Shown in pieces: positions 28,834 to 41,803 of a stretch of 64,000 nt of DNA. Location: positions 3,472,001 through 3,536,000 of the forward strand of contig NZ_FNRX01000002.1 in the NCBI RefSeq assembly GCF_900105195.1, in the 5' to 3' direction. A program made the translations under genes and the position numbers. Source of the DNA: Rhodococcus pyridinivorans. GTDB taxonomy: Bacteria; Actinomycetota; Actinomycetes; Mycobacteriales; Mycobacteriaceae. The notes under the pieces were generated by a model, which was not told where the DNA came from, made no database searches, and saw nothing but the letters and a program-made list of their open reading frames with translations. Every line of letters begins with the position of its first letter. Position 1 is the first letter of the stretch.

Positions 28834-28841
<8 letters not shown>
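28404..28841 (-). CDS. OsmC-family peroxiredoxin-like protein
   Basis: 145 residues of OsmC/Ohr fold. Both redox cysteines are visible: ALAACSGMASDFPL and KVCTVGRTLEAG. The family reduces organic hydroperoxides with thiol donors. The start overlaps the end of the LysR gene by 8 bp, and the acylphosphatase follows at once. Whether it prefers organic peroxides (Ohr) or serves osmotic stress (OsmC) cannot be said. Confidence 0.88.
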
Positions 28842-31311
<2,470 letters not shown>

Positions 31312-31325
31312 ACCACCACCTTTCC

Positions 31326-31362
31326 GAACGGCCCGGTATGCGCGTGCGCTACCGGGTCGTTC
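31326..31362. terminator. Bidirectional terminator between pcaG and mutM
   Basis: GAACGGCCCGGTA ... TACCGGGTCGTTC, a 13-bp stem (one G-T pair) with an 11-nt loop. It overlaps the mutM stop codon and would end transcripts from both sides. Confidence 0.65.
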
Positions 31363-32212
31363 GCGGTCGTGGCTGACACTTCGGGCAGCTGTACGACGAG
31401 CGGTTCATGAACTTCTCGCGGCGGATCGGCGCGCCGCAGCGTCGGCACGGCTCGTTCTCGCGTCCGTAGACGTTCAGGGAACGCTCGAAGTAGCCGGACT
31501 CCCCATTGACGTTGACGTACAGGGCGTCGAACGACGTACCACCCTGCCCGAGGGCCTCCGCCATCACCTCGGTGGCCGCATCGAGAGCCGACCGGAGCTT
31601 CGGACGCGACAGCGCGTCGGTGGGCCGGTTGCCGTGAATCCTTGCGCGCCACAGCGCTTCGTCGGCGTAGATGTTGCCGATGCCGGAGACGACGGTCTGG
31701 TCGAGCAGCGCACGCTTGATCTCGGTGTGCTTGGTGCGCAGCACGGCCACGACCGCATCCGGGTCGAACCGGGGATCCATCGGGTCGCGGGCGATGTGCG
31801 CGACCGGCAGCGGCAGACGATCACCGTCCACCTCCACGAGCGGGGCCAGGGCCCAGCCTCCGAAGGTGCGCTGGTCGACGAAACGCAGATCGGCACCGTT
31901 GTCGAGGACGGCGCGGATACGCAGATGCTTCTCGTCCGGCACGGTCGGAGGCTGCACGAGCATCTGCCCGCTCATCCCCAGATGCACCACGAGAGCCAGA
32001 TCGGCCGGTTCGAGCACGAGCCACATGTACTTGCCGCGGCGCTCGACCGAAGCGACCTTCTGACCGGTCACCTGCAGTGCGAGATCGCGCGGACCGGGCT
32101 CGTGCCGTCGGACGGCACGCGGATGCAGCACCTGCACCGAGTCCACAGTCGCGCCGACGACGTGCGCGTCGAGTCCGCGACGGACCACCTCGACCTCGGG
32201 AAGTTCGGGCAC
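31349..32212 (-). CDS. mutM: Formamidopyrimidine-DNA glycosylase MutM (Fpg)
   Basis: 287 residues. After the start codon comes [13 protein letters not shown], so the catalytic Pro and Glu are in place. [10 protein letters not shown], the helix-two-turn-helix [17 protein letters not shown], and the zinc finger [24 protein letters not shown] are all intact. It removes oxidised purines such as 8-oxoguanine. It starts with GTG, 6 bp after the rnc stop, so both are in one operon. Confidence 0.96.
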   Translation of the reverse strand: MPELPEVEVVRRGLDAHVVGATVDSVQVLHPRAVRRHEPGPRDLALQVTGQKVASVERRGKYMWLVLEPADLALVVHLGMSGQMLVQPPTVPDEKHLRIRAVLDNGADLRFVDQRTFGGWALAPLVEVDGDRLPLPVAHIARDPMDPRFDPDAVVAVLRTKHTEIKRALLDQTVVSGIGNIYADEALWRARIHGNRPTDALSRPKLRSALDAATEVMAEALGQGGTSFDALYVNVNGESGYFERSLNVYGRENEPCRRCGAPIRREKFMNRSSYSCPKCQPRPRTTR

Positions 32213-32218
32213 CTGCGG

Positions 32219-33022
32219 TCAGTTGTCCTCGGTGGGCGTGTCGGCGGATCCGGACTGCTGGTCGGAAGCCCCGGCATCACCGGTCTCGGCAGCAGTGCCC
32301 TCGGTCAGCGCGTTCCATGCGGCCGACGCGGCCTTCTGCTCGGCTTCCTTCTTGGTGCGTCCGACACCGGTGCCGTAGGGATTGCCACCGATGAGGGCGG
32401 TGGCGGTGAATTCCTTGTCGTGATCCGGACCGGTGGCGGTGATCTCGTAGGCGGGAACACCGAGACCGCGCTCGGCGGTGAGTTCCTGCAGACTCGTCTT
32501 CCAGTCCAGACCGGCACCGAGGCGCGGGCCGCGTTCGAGCAGTGCGGCGAACAGGCGCAGAACCACTTCGCGCGCGACGTCGATGCCGTGCGCGAGATGG
32601 ACGGCGCCGAGGAGCGATTCCATTCCGTCGGCCAGGATGCTGGCCTTGTCGCGTCCGCCCGTCAGTTCCTCGCCCTTGCCGAGCAGGAGATGCACTCCGA
32701 GCCCGCCTTCTCCGAGGCCGCGCGCCACCTCGGCGAGCGCGTGCATGTTGACAACGCTCGCGCGGATCTTGGCGAGTTCGCCCTCGGACTTGTCCGGGTG
32801 GGTGAGGTAGAGCTTTTCGGTCACCGCGAGCCCGAGGACGGCATCGCCGAGGAACTCGAGACGTTCGTTGGTGGGCAATCCGCCGTTCTCGTAGGCGTAC
32901 GAGCGGTGGGTGAGCGCCAAGGACAGGAGTTCTGCGTCCAGAGGCACGCCGAGGGCGGCGAGGAGAGACTCGTGGCTCTCTTCGCCGCCCTCGGTAGCTG
33001 TTTCGGAGGACTTGCTCGTCAC
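32219..33022 (-). CDS. rnc: Ribonuclease III
   Basis: 267 residues from GTG 33022 (11 bp after rpmF); the frame is open further but overlaps rpmF. The RNase III signature is [16 protein letters not shown] with catalytic acidic residues and a second [16 protein letters not shown]. The double-stranded-RNA-binding domain is at the C-terminus ([16 protein letters not shown] ... [19 protein letters not shown]), followed by a short acidic tail. It processes rRNA and structured RNAs. Operon DUF177-rpmF-rnc-mutM. Confidence 0.96.
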   Translation of the reverse strand: MTSKSSETATEGGEESHESLLAALGVPLDAELLSLALTHRSYAYENGGLPTNERLEFLGDAVLGLAVTEKLYLTHPDKSEGELAKIRASVVNMHALAEVARGLGEGGLGVHLLLGKGEELTGGRDKASILADGMESLLGAVHLAHGIDVAREVVLRLFAALLERGPRLGAGLDWKTSLQELTAERGLGVPAYEITATGPDHDKEFTATALIGGNPYGTGVGRTKKEAEQKAASAAWNALTEGTAAETGDAGASDQQSGSADTPTEDN

Positions 33023-33033
33023 GTGAATACCGA

Positions 33034-33216
33034 TTAGACGGGCGCGGTCACCTGACGGCCGTTGTAGGTGCCGCACGACGGGCACGCCACGTGGGGCAGC
33101 TTCTTCTCTCCGCAACCCCGGTTCGGGCAGGTGACGAGCGTCGGCGCAGTGGTGTTCCACTGGCTGCGCCGCGACCGGGTGTTGGAACGCGACATTCTGC
33201 GCTTGGGGACGGCCAC
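33034..33216 (-). CDS. rpmF: 50S ribosomal protein L32
   Basis: 60 residues: [20 protein letters not shown]-terminus and a zinc ribbon ([23 protein letters not shown]) with four Cys, the zinc-binding form of L32. It sits between DUF177 (2 bp upstream) and rnc, a conserved arrangement. Confidence 0.96.
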   Translation of the reverse strand: MAVPKRRMSRSNTRSRRSQWNTTAPTLVTCPNRGCGEKKLPHVACPSCGTYNGRQVTAPV

Positions 33217-33218
33217 GT

Positions 33219-33833
33219 CTACTTCTCCTCGTTGTTCGAGCTGTCGATTTGACTGCTGGGTTCTTCGGAGCCCGCGCCGAACTTGGCTGCCAACCCAGCC
33301 CAGCGAGGATCCATTGTCTCATGACGGTGCCCGGATTCTGCAATCGCCAGGCGAATGCCGCATTCGGGGCACAATCCCGCACAGTCGTCACTACACAACG
33401 GCTGCAGCGGAAGTTCCAGACCAACCGCGTTCACGAGGACCGGTTCGAGATCGATCAGATCGTTCTCGACGCGGTACACCTCGTCGTCCTCGGTGGTCTG
33501 CTCAGTGACGCTGTTCGGGTAGGCGAACAGCTCGGTGAGGTACACGTCCACCGGCTCGGTGAACGACTCGAGGCATCGAGAGCACTCGCCGAGGGCGTCG
33601 ACACGAACACTACCGGTGACCAGGACGCCCTCGGACACCGACTCCAGGCGGAGATCGAGATCGATCTCGGAGCCTTCCTCGATCGCGATCAGATCGAGCC
33701 CGATGCGCGAGGGTGACGGCACCTTCCGCTCGACCGTACGCATCGAACCGGGCCGGCGACCCAGGGAGAGCGTGTCGAACACCAGCCCCGAGTCCCGGCC
33801 GGAACGGGACGTGCTGGAATCACGGGTGGACAC
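33219..33833 (-). CDS. DUF177 (YceD-like) protein
   Basis: 204 residues from GTG 33833 (GGTGAG upstream). DUF177 features: [50 protein letters not shown] and the cysteine cluster [14 protein letters not shown]. YceD homologues are linked to 23S rRNA maturation and are almost always encoded just before rpmF, as here. Exact biochemical role unsettled. Confidence 0.93.
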   Translation of the reverse strand: MSTRDSSTSRSGRDSGLVFDTLSLGRRPGSMRTVERKVPSPSRIGLDLIAIEEGSEIDLDLRLESVSEGVLVTGSVRVDALGECSRCLESFTEPVDVYLTELFAYPNSVTEQTTEDDEVYRVENDLIDLEPVLVNAVGLELPLQPLCSDDCAGLCPECGIRLAIAESGHRHETMDPRWAGLAAKFGAGSEEPSSQIDSSNNEEK

Positions 33834-33934
33834 GGGGAACTCACCTTCTTCGGACGACGCAGGACACGACTCGGTCGTGATAGGGCAACCGCTCCATGAT
33901 ACGCGATGGGCGGCAGGAGCGAAAATCCCGCGGG

Positions 33935-34705
33935 TCAGCGGCGACGGCTCGCCCGGTGGTCGGCCTCCGCGAAGTCGGGAGCACCCGACAGCCGCAGCTG
34001 CTGCCGGCCGCGGCCGACGGACCGCAGCGTGGTGCCGAGCAGTTCCTCGAACTCTCCCAGCTTGCCGTCGATGTACTCGTCGCACTCCGTCCGGAGACGG
34101 TCGGACTCGGCGTGGGCCGAATCGATGACACGCGCCGACTCGGCGTGTGCGGCCTGCACGACCTCGGTCTGCGACACCAGACGTGCCTTCTCGGCCTCGC
34201 CCTCGGCCACGGAACGCTCGTAGGACGCCTGCCCGGACTCGACCAGACGGTCGGCCTCGACGCGGGCACGCCCGGTCACGCTCTCGTACTGCTTGTTGCC
34301 CTCGGCGACGAGATCGTCGGCCTCGGCCTGCGCATCGCGCACCAGTTCCTCGGCGTGGGCGCGGGCCTCCTTGACCATCCGGTCCGCTTGGGCCTTCGCG
34401 TCCGCGAGCATGCGGTCGGCGTCGGCGCGCGCGTCCTCGAGGAGGGTGCGTGCCTCCTCGTCGGCGTCCCCGACCGTCTTGTCGGCCTGAGCCCGCGCGT
34501 CGTTGATCAGCTTGTCACGGTGATCGAGGACGTCCTGCGCGTCGTCGAGTTCGGGCGGCAGCGCATCGCGCACGTCGTCGAGCAATTCGAGGACATCGCC
34601 GCGCGGTACCACGCAGCTCGCCGTCATCGGAACGCTACGTGCCTCTTCGACGATTGCGACCAGCTCGTCGAGTGCCTCGAATACCCGGTACACGCCCAAC
34701 CCCAA
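33935..34705 (-). CDS. DivIVA/SepIVA-like coiled-coil cell division protein
   Basis: 256 residues. A short N-terminal region (VYRVFEALDELVAIVEEA) is followed by an almost unbroken coiled coil rich in Ala, Asp, Glu and Arg (DEEARTLLEDARADADRML, AHAEELVRDAQAEADDLVAEGN). This composition and the position between DUF177/rpmF and coaD match SepIVA, the mycobacterial septation factor of the DivIVA group. It is likely cytoplasmic at the septum or subpolar zone. The symbol is left blank because function is inferred from position and composition. Confidence 0.8.
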   Translation of the reverse strand: MGLGVYRVFEALDELVAIVEEARSVPMTASCVVPRGDVLELLDDVRDALPPELDDAQDVLDHRDKLINDARAQADKTVGDADEEARTLLEDARADADRMLADAKAQADRMVKEARAHAEELVRDAQAEADDLVAEGNKQYESVTGRARVEADRLVESGQASYERSVAEGEAEKARLVSQTEVVQAAHAESARVIDSAHAESDRLRTECDEYIDGKLGEFEELLGTTLRSVGRGRQQLRLSGAPDFAEADHRASRRR

Positions 34706-34756
34706 TCACTCGCTCGACACGACCGGTGCGGCCGCGCCGCCGTCCAGTCTGCCGCA

Positions 34757-34784
34757 GCGCAGGGCACGCTCGTGTGCCCTGCGC
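34757..34784 (-). terminator. Terminator after coaD
   Basis: GCGCAGGGCAC / GTGCCCTGCGC, an 11-bp perfect stem with a 6-nt loop, between coaD and the SepIVA-like gene. It separates the pyc-rsmD-coaD unit from the gene downstream. Confidence 0.65.
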
Positions 34785-34831
34785 TCGGTGTGTCGGGATA
34801 CGGCCGTCACAGGCCGTGCGGAGGGTCCGGT

Positions 34832-35323
34832 CTATTTCGCGGCGGCCCGCTCGGCCAGGCGCGTGAGCAGACGATCGTGCACGGAGCCCGGCAGCATCTC
34901 GGAGACGTCGCCACCGTAGGTCGCGACCTCCTTGACGAGCGAGCTCGAAAGGTAGCTGTAGACCGGGTTGGTGGCGACGAACAGCGTGTCGACGCCGGTG
35001 AGCTTGTGGTTCATCTGCGCCATCTGCAGCTCGTAGTCGAAATCGTTGGCGCCGCGCAGGCCCTTGACGATCGCGGTGATCCCCCGCTCGCGGGCGTAGT
35101 CGACGAGCAGGCCCTGCCAGGCGTCGACCGTGACGTTCGGCAGGTGCGACGTGGCCTCGGTGAGCATCTCGAGGCGTTCGTCGATCGTGAACATCCCCTG
35201 CTTGTTGGGATTGATCGTGACGGTCACGACGACCTCGTCGAACTGGGCCGAGACCCTGCCGATGACGTCGAGGTGTCCGTTGGTGACCGGGTCGAAGGAT
35301 CCTGGGCAGACCGCGCGGCTCAT
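34832..35323 (-). CDS. coaD: Phosphopantetheine adenylyltransferase
   Basis: 163 residues, standard length. Nucleotidyltransferase motif [18 protein letters not shown] (T-x-x-H type, here TNGH), [18 protein letters not shown] and the [19 protein letters not shown] block. It adds AMP to 4'-phosphopantetheine in CoA synthesis. The start overlaps the rsmD stop by four bases (ATGA). Confidence 0.97.
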   Translation of the reverse strand: MSRAVCPGSFDPVTNGHLDVIGRVSAQFDEVVVTVTINPNKQGMFTIDERLEMLTEATSHLPNVTVDAWQGLLVDYARERGITAIVKGLRGANDFDYELQMAQMNHKLTGVDTLFVATNPVYSYLSSSLVKEVATYGGDVSEMLPGSVHDRLLTRLAERAAAK

Positions 35324-35886
35324 GACCCAGCACCGTAGCAGGTGGCGATTTCCACTCTCGTCTCGCCGTAGCGCTTCGACCTGCCGACCTCGAATCCCTG
35401 CGGCCACACCGTTTCCGGTGATCGCGACGACCGTTCGACCACGACGATCGAGCCGTCCTCGACCCAACCTCCGGACATCAGCGTCCCGAGCACGCCGGTG
35501 ACGGCCTCCTCGGTCACGGCGTAGGGCGGGTCGGCCAGGACGAGGTCGTAGACGCGGTCGGGGGTGCCCGCAAGCACCGCGGATACCGGTGCGGTGCGCA
35601 GCACCGCACCGGACAGTCCGACCGTCGCGATGTTCTCGCGGATCACGCCCGCCGCCTTCGCGTCGGACTCGACGAGCATCGCGTGCTCGGCGCCGCGGGA
35701 CAGCGCCTCGAGGCCGAGCGCCCCCGACCCCGCGTAGAGGTCGAGGACGGCGGCCCCGTCGATGTCCATGCGTGCGTCGAGCGAACTGAACAGGGCTTCG
35801 CGCACCCGTTCGGAGGTGGGCCGGGTTCCGCGGGGCGGCACCTTCAGGCGCCGCCCCCCTGCCCGGCCGGCGACGATCCGTGTCAC
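35320..35886 (-). CDS. rsmD: 16S rRNA (guanine(966)-N2)-methyltransferase RsmD
   Basis: 188 residues from GTG 35886, overlapping the pyc stop. N-terminal [38 protein letters not shown] loop [20 protein letters not shown] and catalytic LADPPYAV. It methylates G966 (E. coli numbering) of 16S rRNA. It is coupled to coaD, a common pairing. Confidence 0.95.
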   Translation of the reverse strand: MTRIVAGRAGGRRLKVPPRGTRPTSERVREALFSSLDARMDIDGAAVLDLYAGSGALGLEALSRGAEHAMLVESDAKAAGVIRENIATVGLSGAVLRTAPVSAVLAGTPDRVYDLVLADPPYAVTEEAVTGVLGTLMSGGWVEDGSIVVVERSSRSPETVWPQGFEVGRSKRYGETRVEIATCYGAGS

Positions 35887-38800
35887 TCGGCGCTGTCTCC
35901 CGTGGACACCTCGACGAGCAGGTCGCCACCTTCGACCTGTTGCACCGGCCCGATCGCGACGCGCGTGATGCGGCCGCCGCGCGGCGCGGTGATCGCGGCC
36001 TCCATCTTCATGGCCTCGATCGTGGCGACGGCGTCGCCCGCCGAGACGCTGTCGCCCTCGGACACGACGAGGGTGACCATGCCGGCGAACGGCGCCGCGA
36101 CGTGACCGGGATGGTTGCGGTCGGCCTTCTCCGCGGCAGGGGTCTCCGCGGCCACCGAGCGGTCGCGCACCGACACCGGGCGCAGCTGCCCGTTGAGGAT
36201 GCACATGACCGTGCGGTAACCCTTCTCGTCGGCATCGGAGATCGCCTCGAGGCCGATGAGCAGTTCGACACCCTTGTCCAGGCGCACCCGGTGCTCGTCG
36301 CCGTGCCGCAGACCGTAGAAGAACTGGTTGGCCGACAGCTCGGTGGTGTCGCCGTAGGTCTCGCGGTGCTGCTCGAACTCCTTCGCGGGGCCCGGGAAGA
36401 GCAGGCGGTTGAGCATGCGGCGACGCTCGTCGGACGAACCGCCGAGGGCCTTCTCCTCCTCCGGCGCGAGCGGGGTGATCGGCTTGGGCTCGGCGCGGCC
36501 CGACAGCGCCTTGCTGCGGAAGGGCTCCGGCCAGCCGCCGGCCGGGGTCCCGAGATCGCCGCGCAGGAAGCCGATCACCGAATCGGGGATGTCGTACTTG
36601 CCGGGCTCGGCGGCGAAGTCGTCGACCGAGACGCCCGCGCCCACGAGGTGCAGCGCGAGGTCGCCGACGACCTTGCTCGACGGCGTGACCTTGATCAGGC
36701 GGCCCAGGAGGCGGTCGGCGCCGGCGTAGGCGGCCTCGACTTCTTCGAATCGGTCGCCGAGGCCCAGCGCGATGGCCTGCTGGCGCAGGTTCGACAGCTG
36801 ACCGCCGGGGATCTCGTGGGTGTAGACGCGGCCGGTCGGTGCGGGCAGCCCCGACTCGAACGGTGCGTACACCTTGCGCAGCGCCTCCCAGTACGGCTCG
36901 AGATCGCACACGGCCTGCAGGTCGAGACCGGTGTCGAACTCGCTGTTCGCCGCGGCGGCGACGATCGCCGACAGGGCGGGCTGGCTCGTCGTACCTGCCA
37001 GCGCCGCGGACGCACCGTCGACGGCGTCGGCACCGGCGTGCCAGGCCGCAAGGTAGGTGGCGAGCTGACCGCCCGGGGTGTCGTGCGTGTGCACGTGCAC
37101 CGGCAGATCGAAGTTGCTCCGCAGCGCCGACACGAGCGTCGCGGCGGCCGGGGCGCGCAGCAGACCCGCCATGTCCTTGATGGCCAGGACGTGCGCACCG
37201 GCCTCGACGATCTCCTCGGCCAGACGCAGGTAGTAGTCGAGCGTGTAGATCGACTCGTTCGGGTTCGACAGGTCGCCGGTGTAGGACATCGCGACCTCGG
37301 CGAGGGTGGTGCCGGTCTCGCGCACCGCGTCGATTGCCGGACGCATCTGGTCGACGTTGTTCAGCGCGTCGAAGATACGGAAGATGTCGATGCCGGTGTC
37401 GGTGGCCTCCTGCACGAAGGCGCGGGTGACGGCCTCCGGGTAGGGGGTGTAGCCGACGGTGTTGCGTCCGCGCAGCAGCATCTGCAGGTTGATGTTCGGG
37501 ATCGCCTCGCGCAGCGCCGCGAGCCGCTCCCACGGATCCTCGTGCAGGAAGCGCAGTGCGACGTCGTAGGTCGCGCCGCCCCACGCCTCGATCGACAGCA
37601 GTTGCGGCGTCATCCGGGCCACGTGCCCGGCCACCGTCAGCAGGTCCTTGCTGCGCACGCGGGTCGCGAGCAGCGACTGGTGGGCGTCGCGGAAGGTGGT
37701 GTCGGTGACGCCGATCGCCTTCTGGTCACGCAGCGCACGGGCGAAGCCCTCGGGTCCGAGCTCGAGCAGGCGCTGACGCGAACCGGCCGGCGGCTCGGCG
37801 TTCAGGTCGATCGCGGGCAGCTTGTCGTGCGGGTAGACCGTGGTGGTGCGCTCGCCGTGCGGCTTGTTCACCGTCACGTCGGCGAGGTACCGCAGGATCT
37901 TGGTGCCGCGGTCGGCGGACGAGCGCAGAGTCAGCAGGTGCGGGCGTTCCTCGATGAACGAGGTGTTGACGTTGCCGCCGCGGAAGTCCTCGTCGTCGAG
38001 CACCGCCTGCAGGAACGGGATGTTCGTGGCGACACCGCGGATACGGAACTCGGCGACCGCGCGGCGCGCGCGGGCGACGGCGGTCTCGAAGTTGCGGCCG
38101 CGGCAGGTGAGCTTGACGAGCATCGAGTCGAAGTGGGCGGAGATCTCCGCGCCGACCGAGGTGCCGCCGTCGAGACGGATACCGGCACCGCCCGGAGTGC
38201 GGTAGCCGGTGATGCGGCCGGTGTCCGGACGGAACCCGTTGGCCGGGTCCTCGGTGGTGATGCGGCACTGCAGTGCCGCGCCGCGGATGGTGATGCCCTC
38301 CTGCGACAGGCCCAGTTCCTCGAGCGACTCGCCTGCGGCGATGCGCAGCTGGGACTGCACGAGGTCGACGTCGGTGATCTCCTCGGTGACCGTGTGCTCG
38401 ACCTGGATACGCGGGTTCATCTCGATGAACACGTGGTTGCCGCGTTCGTCGACGAGGAACTCGACGGTGCCCGCGCACTGGTAGCCGATTTCCTTGGCGA
38501 AGGCGACGGCGTCGGCGCAGATGCGGTCGCGAAGCTCGGGATCGAGATTCGGGGCGGGGGCGAGCTCGATGACCTTCTGGTGGCGGCGCTGCACCGAGCA
38601 GTCGCGCTCGTACAGGTGGATGACGTTGCCGTGCTTGTCGGCGAGGATCTGCACCTCGATGTGCCGCGGGTTGACCACGGCCTGCTCCAGGAAGACGGTG
38701 GGATCACCGAAGGCCGCGTCGGCCTCGCGGGAGGCGGCTTCGATGGCCTCGCGCAGTTGGGAGGGCTCGGCGACCCGGCGCATGCCGCGTCCGCCACCGC

Positions 38801-39284
38801 CGGCGACAGCCTTGACGAAGACCGGGAAGTTCATCGTTTCCGAGGCGGCGACCAGCTCGTCGACGTCCGACGACGGCTCCGACGACGCCAGCACCGGGAG
38901 GCCGGCGGCCTTCGCCGAGGCGATCGCGCGGGCCTTGTTGCCCGTCAGTTCGAGGATCTCCGCCGACGGACCGACGAAGGTGATGCCCGCTTCGGCGCAC
39001 GCCGCGGCGAGGTCCGGATTCTCGGAGAGGAAGCCGTAGCCGGGGTAGATCGCGTCGGCACCGGCCGACACGGCCGCTTCGACGATCTTCTCGACCGACA
39101 GATATGCGCGGACCGGGTGCCCCTCCTCACCGATCTGATAGGCCTCGTCGGCCTTCAACCGGTGCAGGGAGTTCCGGTCTTCGTACGGGAACACCGCGAC
39201 CGTCCCGGCGCCCAGTTCGTAGGCGGCACGGAATGCGCGGATCGCGATCTCGCCACGGTTGGCGACAAGCACTTTCGAGAACAT
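35883..39284 (-). CDS. pyc: Pyruvate carboxylase
   Basis: 1133 residues from ATG 39284. Biotin carboxylase ([26 protein letters not shown] loop AGGGGRGMR), carboxyltransferase ([22 protein letters not shown]; metal and pyruvate site) and C-terminal biotinyl domain with biotin Lys in [10 protein letters not shown]. It makes oxaloacetate from pyruvate and bicarbonate, an anaplerotic step. It heads the pyc-rsmD-coaD operon. The 182-bp spacer to recG probably holds its promoter. Confidence 0.97.
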   Translation of the reverse strand: MFSKVLVANRGEIAIRAFRAAYELGAGTVAVFPYEDRNSLHRLKADEAYQIGEEGHPVRAYLSVEKIVEAAVSAGADAIYPGYGFLSENPDLAAACAEAGITFVGPSAEILELTGNKARAIASAKAAGLPVLASSEPSSDVDELVAASETMNFPVFVKAVAGGGGRGMRRVAEPSQLREAIEAASREADAAFGDPTVFLEQAVVNPRHIEVQILADKHGNVIHLYERDCSVQRRHQKVIELAPAPNLDPELRDRICADAVAFAKEIGYQCAGTVEFLVDERGNHVFIEMNPRIQVEHTVTEEITDVDLVQSQLRIAAGESLEELGLSQEGITIRGAALQCRITTEDPANGFRPDTGRITGYRTPGGAGIRLDGGTSVGAEISAHFDSMLVKLTCRGRNFETAVARARRAVAEFRIRGVATNIPFLQAVLDDEDFRGGNVNTSFIEERPHLLTLRSSADRGTKILRYLADVTVNKPHGERTTTVYPHDKLPAIDLNAEPPAGSRQRLLELGPEGFARALRDQKAIGVTDTTFRDAHQSLLATRVRSKDLLTVAGHVARMTPQLLSIEAWGGATYDVALRFLHEDPWERLAALREAIPNINLQMLLRGRNTVGYTPYPEAVTRAFVQEATDTGIDIFRIFDALNNVDQMRPAIDAVRETGTTLAEVAMSYTGDLSNPNESIYTLDYYLRLAEEIVEAGAHVLAIKDMAGLLRAPAAATLVSALRSNFDLPVHVHTHDTPGGQLATYLAAWHAGADAVDGASAALAGTTSQPALSAIVAAAANSEFDTGLDLQAVCDLEPYWEALRKVYAPFESGLPAPTGRVYTHEIPGGQLSNLRQQAIALGLGDRFEEVEAAYAGADRLLGRLIKVTPSSKVVGDLALHLVGAGVSVDDFAAEPGKYDIPDSVIGFLRGDLGTPAGGWPEPFRSKALSGRAEPKPITPLAPEEEKALGGSSDERRRMLNRLLFPGPAKEFEQHRETYGDTTELSANQFFYGLRHGDEHRVRLDKGVELLIGLEAISDADEKGYRTVMCILNGQLRPVSVRDRSVAAETPAAEKADRNHPGHVAAPFAGMVTLVVSEGDSVSAGDAVATIEAMKMEAAITAPRGGRITRVAIGPVQQVEGGDLLVEVSTGDSAE

Positions 39285-39466
39285 TGGTCGACGGTACCGC
39301 GACGTAACATGCCGCCTTCGACGCGCGTTCCACATCGTGGGACAAGGCGCCCGGATGGCACGACTGGAACGATGCAGTCGGCCCCGTCGTAACACGGCGT
39401 CAACATGCCGGGCACGGCCACCGAAACCTCACCGCGGGTTCTGCGGCACGGTGTACGGAACGTAAC

Positions 39467-41758
39467 TCAGGACTTGTCGAGATAGGCCACGCGCTCGGCG
39501 TCGAGCGCGGCCCGCACCATGCTTGCGAGCCCCGGGTGGTGTTCGAGGCCAGGATCCTTCTCCGTCACCGTCCGGGAGAAGTCGCGAGCCGCCTCGATGA
39601 CGTCGGCGTCGTCGACGAGCGAGAGTAACCGCAGCGTCGACACGGTGCCGGACTGGGCGACGCCGAGGACGTCGCCCTCCCGGCGCAACTGCAGGTCGAG
39701 CTGGGCGAGTTCGAAACCGTCGGTGGTGCCGGCGACGGCCTCGAGCCGCATCATCGTCGGGGTCGCGGGCTTCGCGTCGGTCACGAGCAGACACAGGCCC
39801 TGGTGGCCGCCACGACCGACACGACCCCGCAGCTGGTGCAACTGGCTGACACCGAACCGGTCGGCATCGACGATCACCATCACGGTCGCGTTCGGCACGT
39901 CGACACCGACCTCGACGACGGTCGTGCACACGAGCACGTCGAGCTCCGCGGCGTTGAAGGCCTGCATCACCGCGTCCTTCTCGTCGCCGGGGAGGCGACC
40001 GTGCAGCAGCCCCACCCTCAGATCCCGCAGCGGACCGGAAGTGAGGAACTCGAACTGCTCGAGCACAGAGACGGTTTCGGGCGGGGCCTGCTTGCCCTTC
40101 CCCGATCCCGACGGCTCGGGCCCGTCCGGATCGAAGAGCGCGTCGTCGTCGGAATCGCCGTCGCCGATGCGGGAACACACCACGTAGGCCTGCCGCCCCT
40201 CGGCGACCTCCTCGCGGATGCGTTCCCACGCGCGGTCGACCCACTTCGGATGCACCTTCGCCGGCACCACGCGGCTGACGATCGGCGACCGTCCTCTGGG
40301 GAGTTCGCGCAGGGTCGAGACCTCGAGGTCGCCGAGCACCGTCATCGCGATGGTGCGCGGGATGGGTGTTGCGGTCATCACCAGCACGTGCGGGGACGCG
40401 CCGTCGCGACCCCGCGAGCGCAGTGCGTCGCGCTGTTCGACACCGAAGCGGTGCTGCTCGTCGATCACCACCAGGCCGAGGTCGAAGAACTGCACCGTGT
40501 CCTCGATCAGCGCGTGCGTGCCGATGACGATGCCGGCATCGCCCGTCACCGCCTCGTTGAGCGCGGCCCGCTTGCGTGCGACCCCCATCGAGCCGGTCAG
40601 CAGGGTCACGCGGGTCGCGAGTTCGTGAGCGCCGAGTTCGCCCGCCGCGGCGAGATCGCCCAGCATCTTCGTGAGCGAGCGCGCGTGCTGCGCCGCGAGC
40701 ACCTCGGTGGGTGCGAGCAACGCGCACTGCCGACCGGAGTCGATCACCTGCAGCATCGCCCGTAGCGCCACGATGGTCTTGCCGGAACCGACCTCGCCCT
40801 GGAGCAGCCGGTTCATGGGGTGTTCGCGTGCGAGATCGGCCGCGATCTCGTCGGCCACCGAGAGCTGCCCGGCCGTCAGTTCGAAGGGCAGCCGCCGGTC
40901 GAACTCGTCGGCGATCCCGCCCTCGCGGCGCGGGCAGGACGGCGCCGACCGCACCTCGACGTCGTGCCGGCGTCCGGCGAGCACGAGCTGCACCGCGGCG
41001 GCCTCGTCGAACCGCAGACGGTCGCGTGCCCGGTCGATCTCCTGCTTCGTGTCGGGCAGGTGGATCGAGCGGAGCGCCTCGTCGAGGCCCACGAAGCCGT
41101 GCTCGTCGCGCACCCACTCGGGCAGCGGATCGTCGACGTGGTCGAGCTGGTCGAGCACCTGCCGCACGCAGCGCATGACGGTCCACGACTCGACCTCGCG
41201 GGTCGCGCGGTACATCGGGATCAGCGCGCGGTCGAAGACCGACATGTCGACTCCCGATCCGTCCTGCGCGGTGCGGGCGAGACCCGCCAGGGCGCCGGCG
41301 CCCCGCACCCGCGCGGGGGTCGCCGAGACCAGGTCCTCGGCGTCGCGCGGTTCGGGCAGCACGAGATAGCTCGGATGGGTCAGGCTCCACTTGTCGCGGA
41401 AGTACTTCACGGTGCCGGAGAACATCGCGCGCACGCCGGGCTTGATGTTGTGCTTGACCCGGTGCGGGTTGAAGAAGGTGACGTCGATGCTGTGGCGATC
41501 GGAGCGCAACCGCACCGCGAGGCGTTTGCCGGCGCGGGATTTCATCGGCACCTCCTGCGCCGACTCGACCCGCGCGATGATCGTGATGTGCTGGCCCTCC
41601 GCGGGCTGGCTCTCGCCGAGTTCGGCGCCCTGGGTGGCGTAGCGGTGCGGATAGTGCCTCAGTAGATCCTCGACGGTGGTCATCCCGAACGCGTCGTGCA
41701 AGGCGTCCGCCGTCTTGCGGCCGAGGACATGATCGAGCCGGTCCGCGAGTGTCGCCAC
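39467..41758 (-). CDS. recG: ATP-dependent DNA helicase RecG
   Basis: 763 residues from GTG 41758, which has GGAAGG seven bases upstream; an in-frame GTG at 41800 is possible. Wedge domain in the first third (YPHRYATQG; HITIIARVESAQEVPMKSRAGKRLAVRLRSD), Walker A LLQGEVGSGKTIVALRAML, DEQHRFG, and helicase motif VI QLHQLRGRVGRGGHQG. It reverses stalled replication forks and processes recombination intermediates. It follows the DhaL-domain gene by 45 bp. Confidence 0.96.
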   Translation of the reverse strand: MATLADRLDHVLGRKTADALHDAFGMTTVEDLLRHYPHRYATQGAELGESQPAEGQHITIIARVESAQEVPMKSRAGKRLAVRLRSDRHSIDVTFFNPHRVKHNIKPGVRAMFSGTVKYFRDKWSLTHPSYLVLPEPRDAEDLVSATPARVRGAGALAGLARTAQDGSGVDMSVFDRALIPMYRATREVESWTVMRCVRQVLDQLDHVDDPLPEWVRDEHGFVGLDEALRSIHLPDTKQEIDRARDRLRFDEAAAVQLVLAGRRHDVEVRSAPSCPRREGGIADEFDRRLPFELTAGQLSVADEIAADLAREHPMNRLLQGEVGSGKTIVALRAMLQVIDSGRQCALLAPTEVLAAQHARSLTKMLGDLAAAGELGAHELATRVTLLTGSMGVARKRAALNEAVTGDAGIVIGTHALIEDTVQFFDLGLVVIDEQHRFGVEQRDALRSRGRDGASPHVLVMTATPIPRTIAMTVLGDLEVSTLRELPRGRSPIVSRVVPAKVHPKWVDRAWERIREEVAEGRQAYVVCSRIGDGDSDDDALFDPDGPEPSGSGKGKQAPPETVSVLEQFEFLTSGPLRDLRVGLLHGRLPGDEKDAVMQAFNAAELDVLVCTTVVEVGVDVPNATVMVIVDADRFGVSQLHQLRGRVGRGGHQGLCLLVTDAKPATPTMMRLEAVAGTTDGFELAQLDLQLRREGDVLGVAQSGTVSTLRLLSLVDDADVIEAARDFSRTVTEKDPGLEHHPGLASMVRAALDAERVAYLDKS

Positions 41759-41803
41759 TGCCGTCCCTTCCGCTACTCCTGCGGTGGCCTCGCGGCGCAC
41801 CGG

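Noticed and set aside
35880..39392. Plus-strand open frame of 1170 codons opposite pyc
   Set aside because: It mirrors pyc codon for codon. High-GC third positions leave the opposite frame open, and the translation is Arg/Gly/Val/Leu-rich without motifs.
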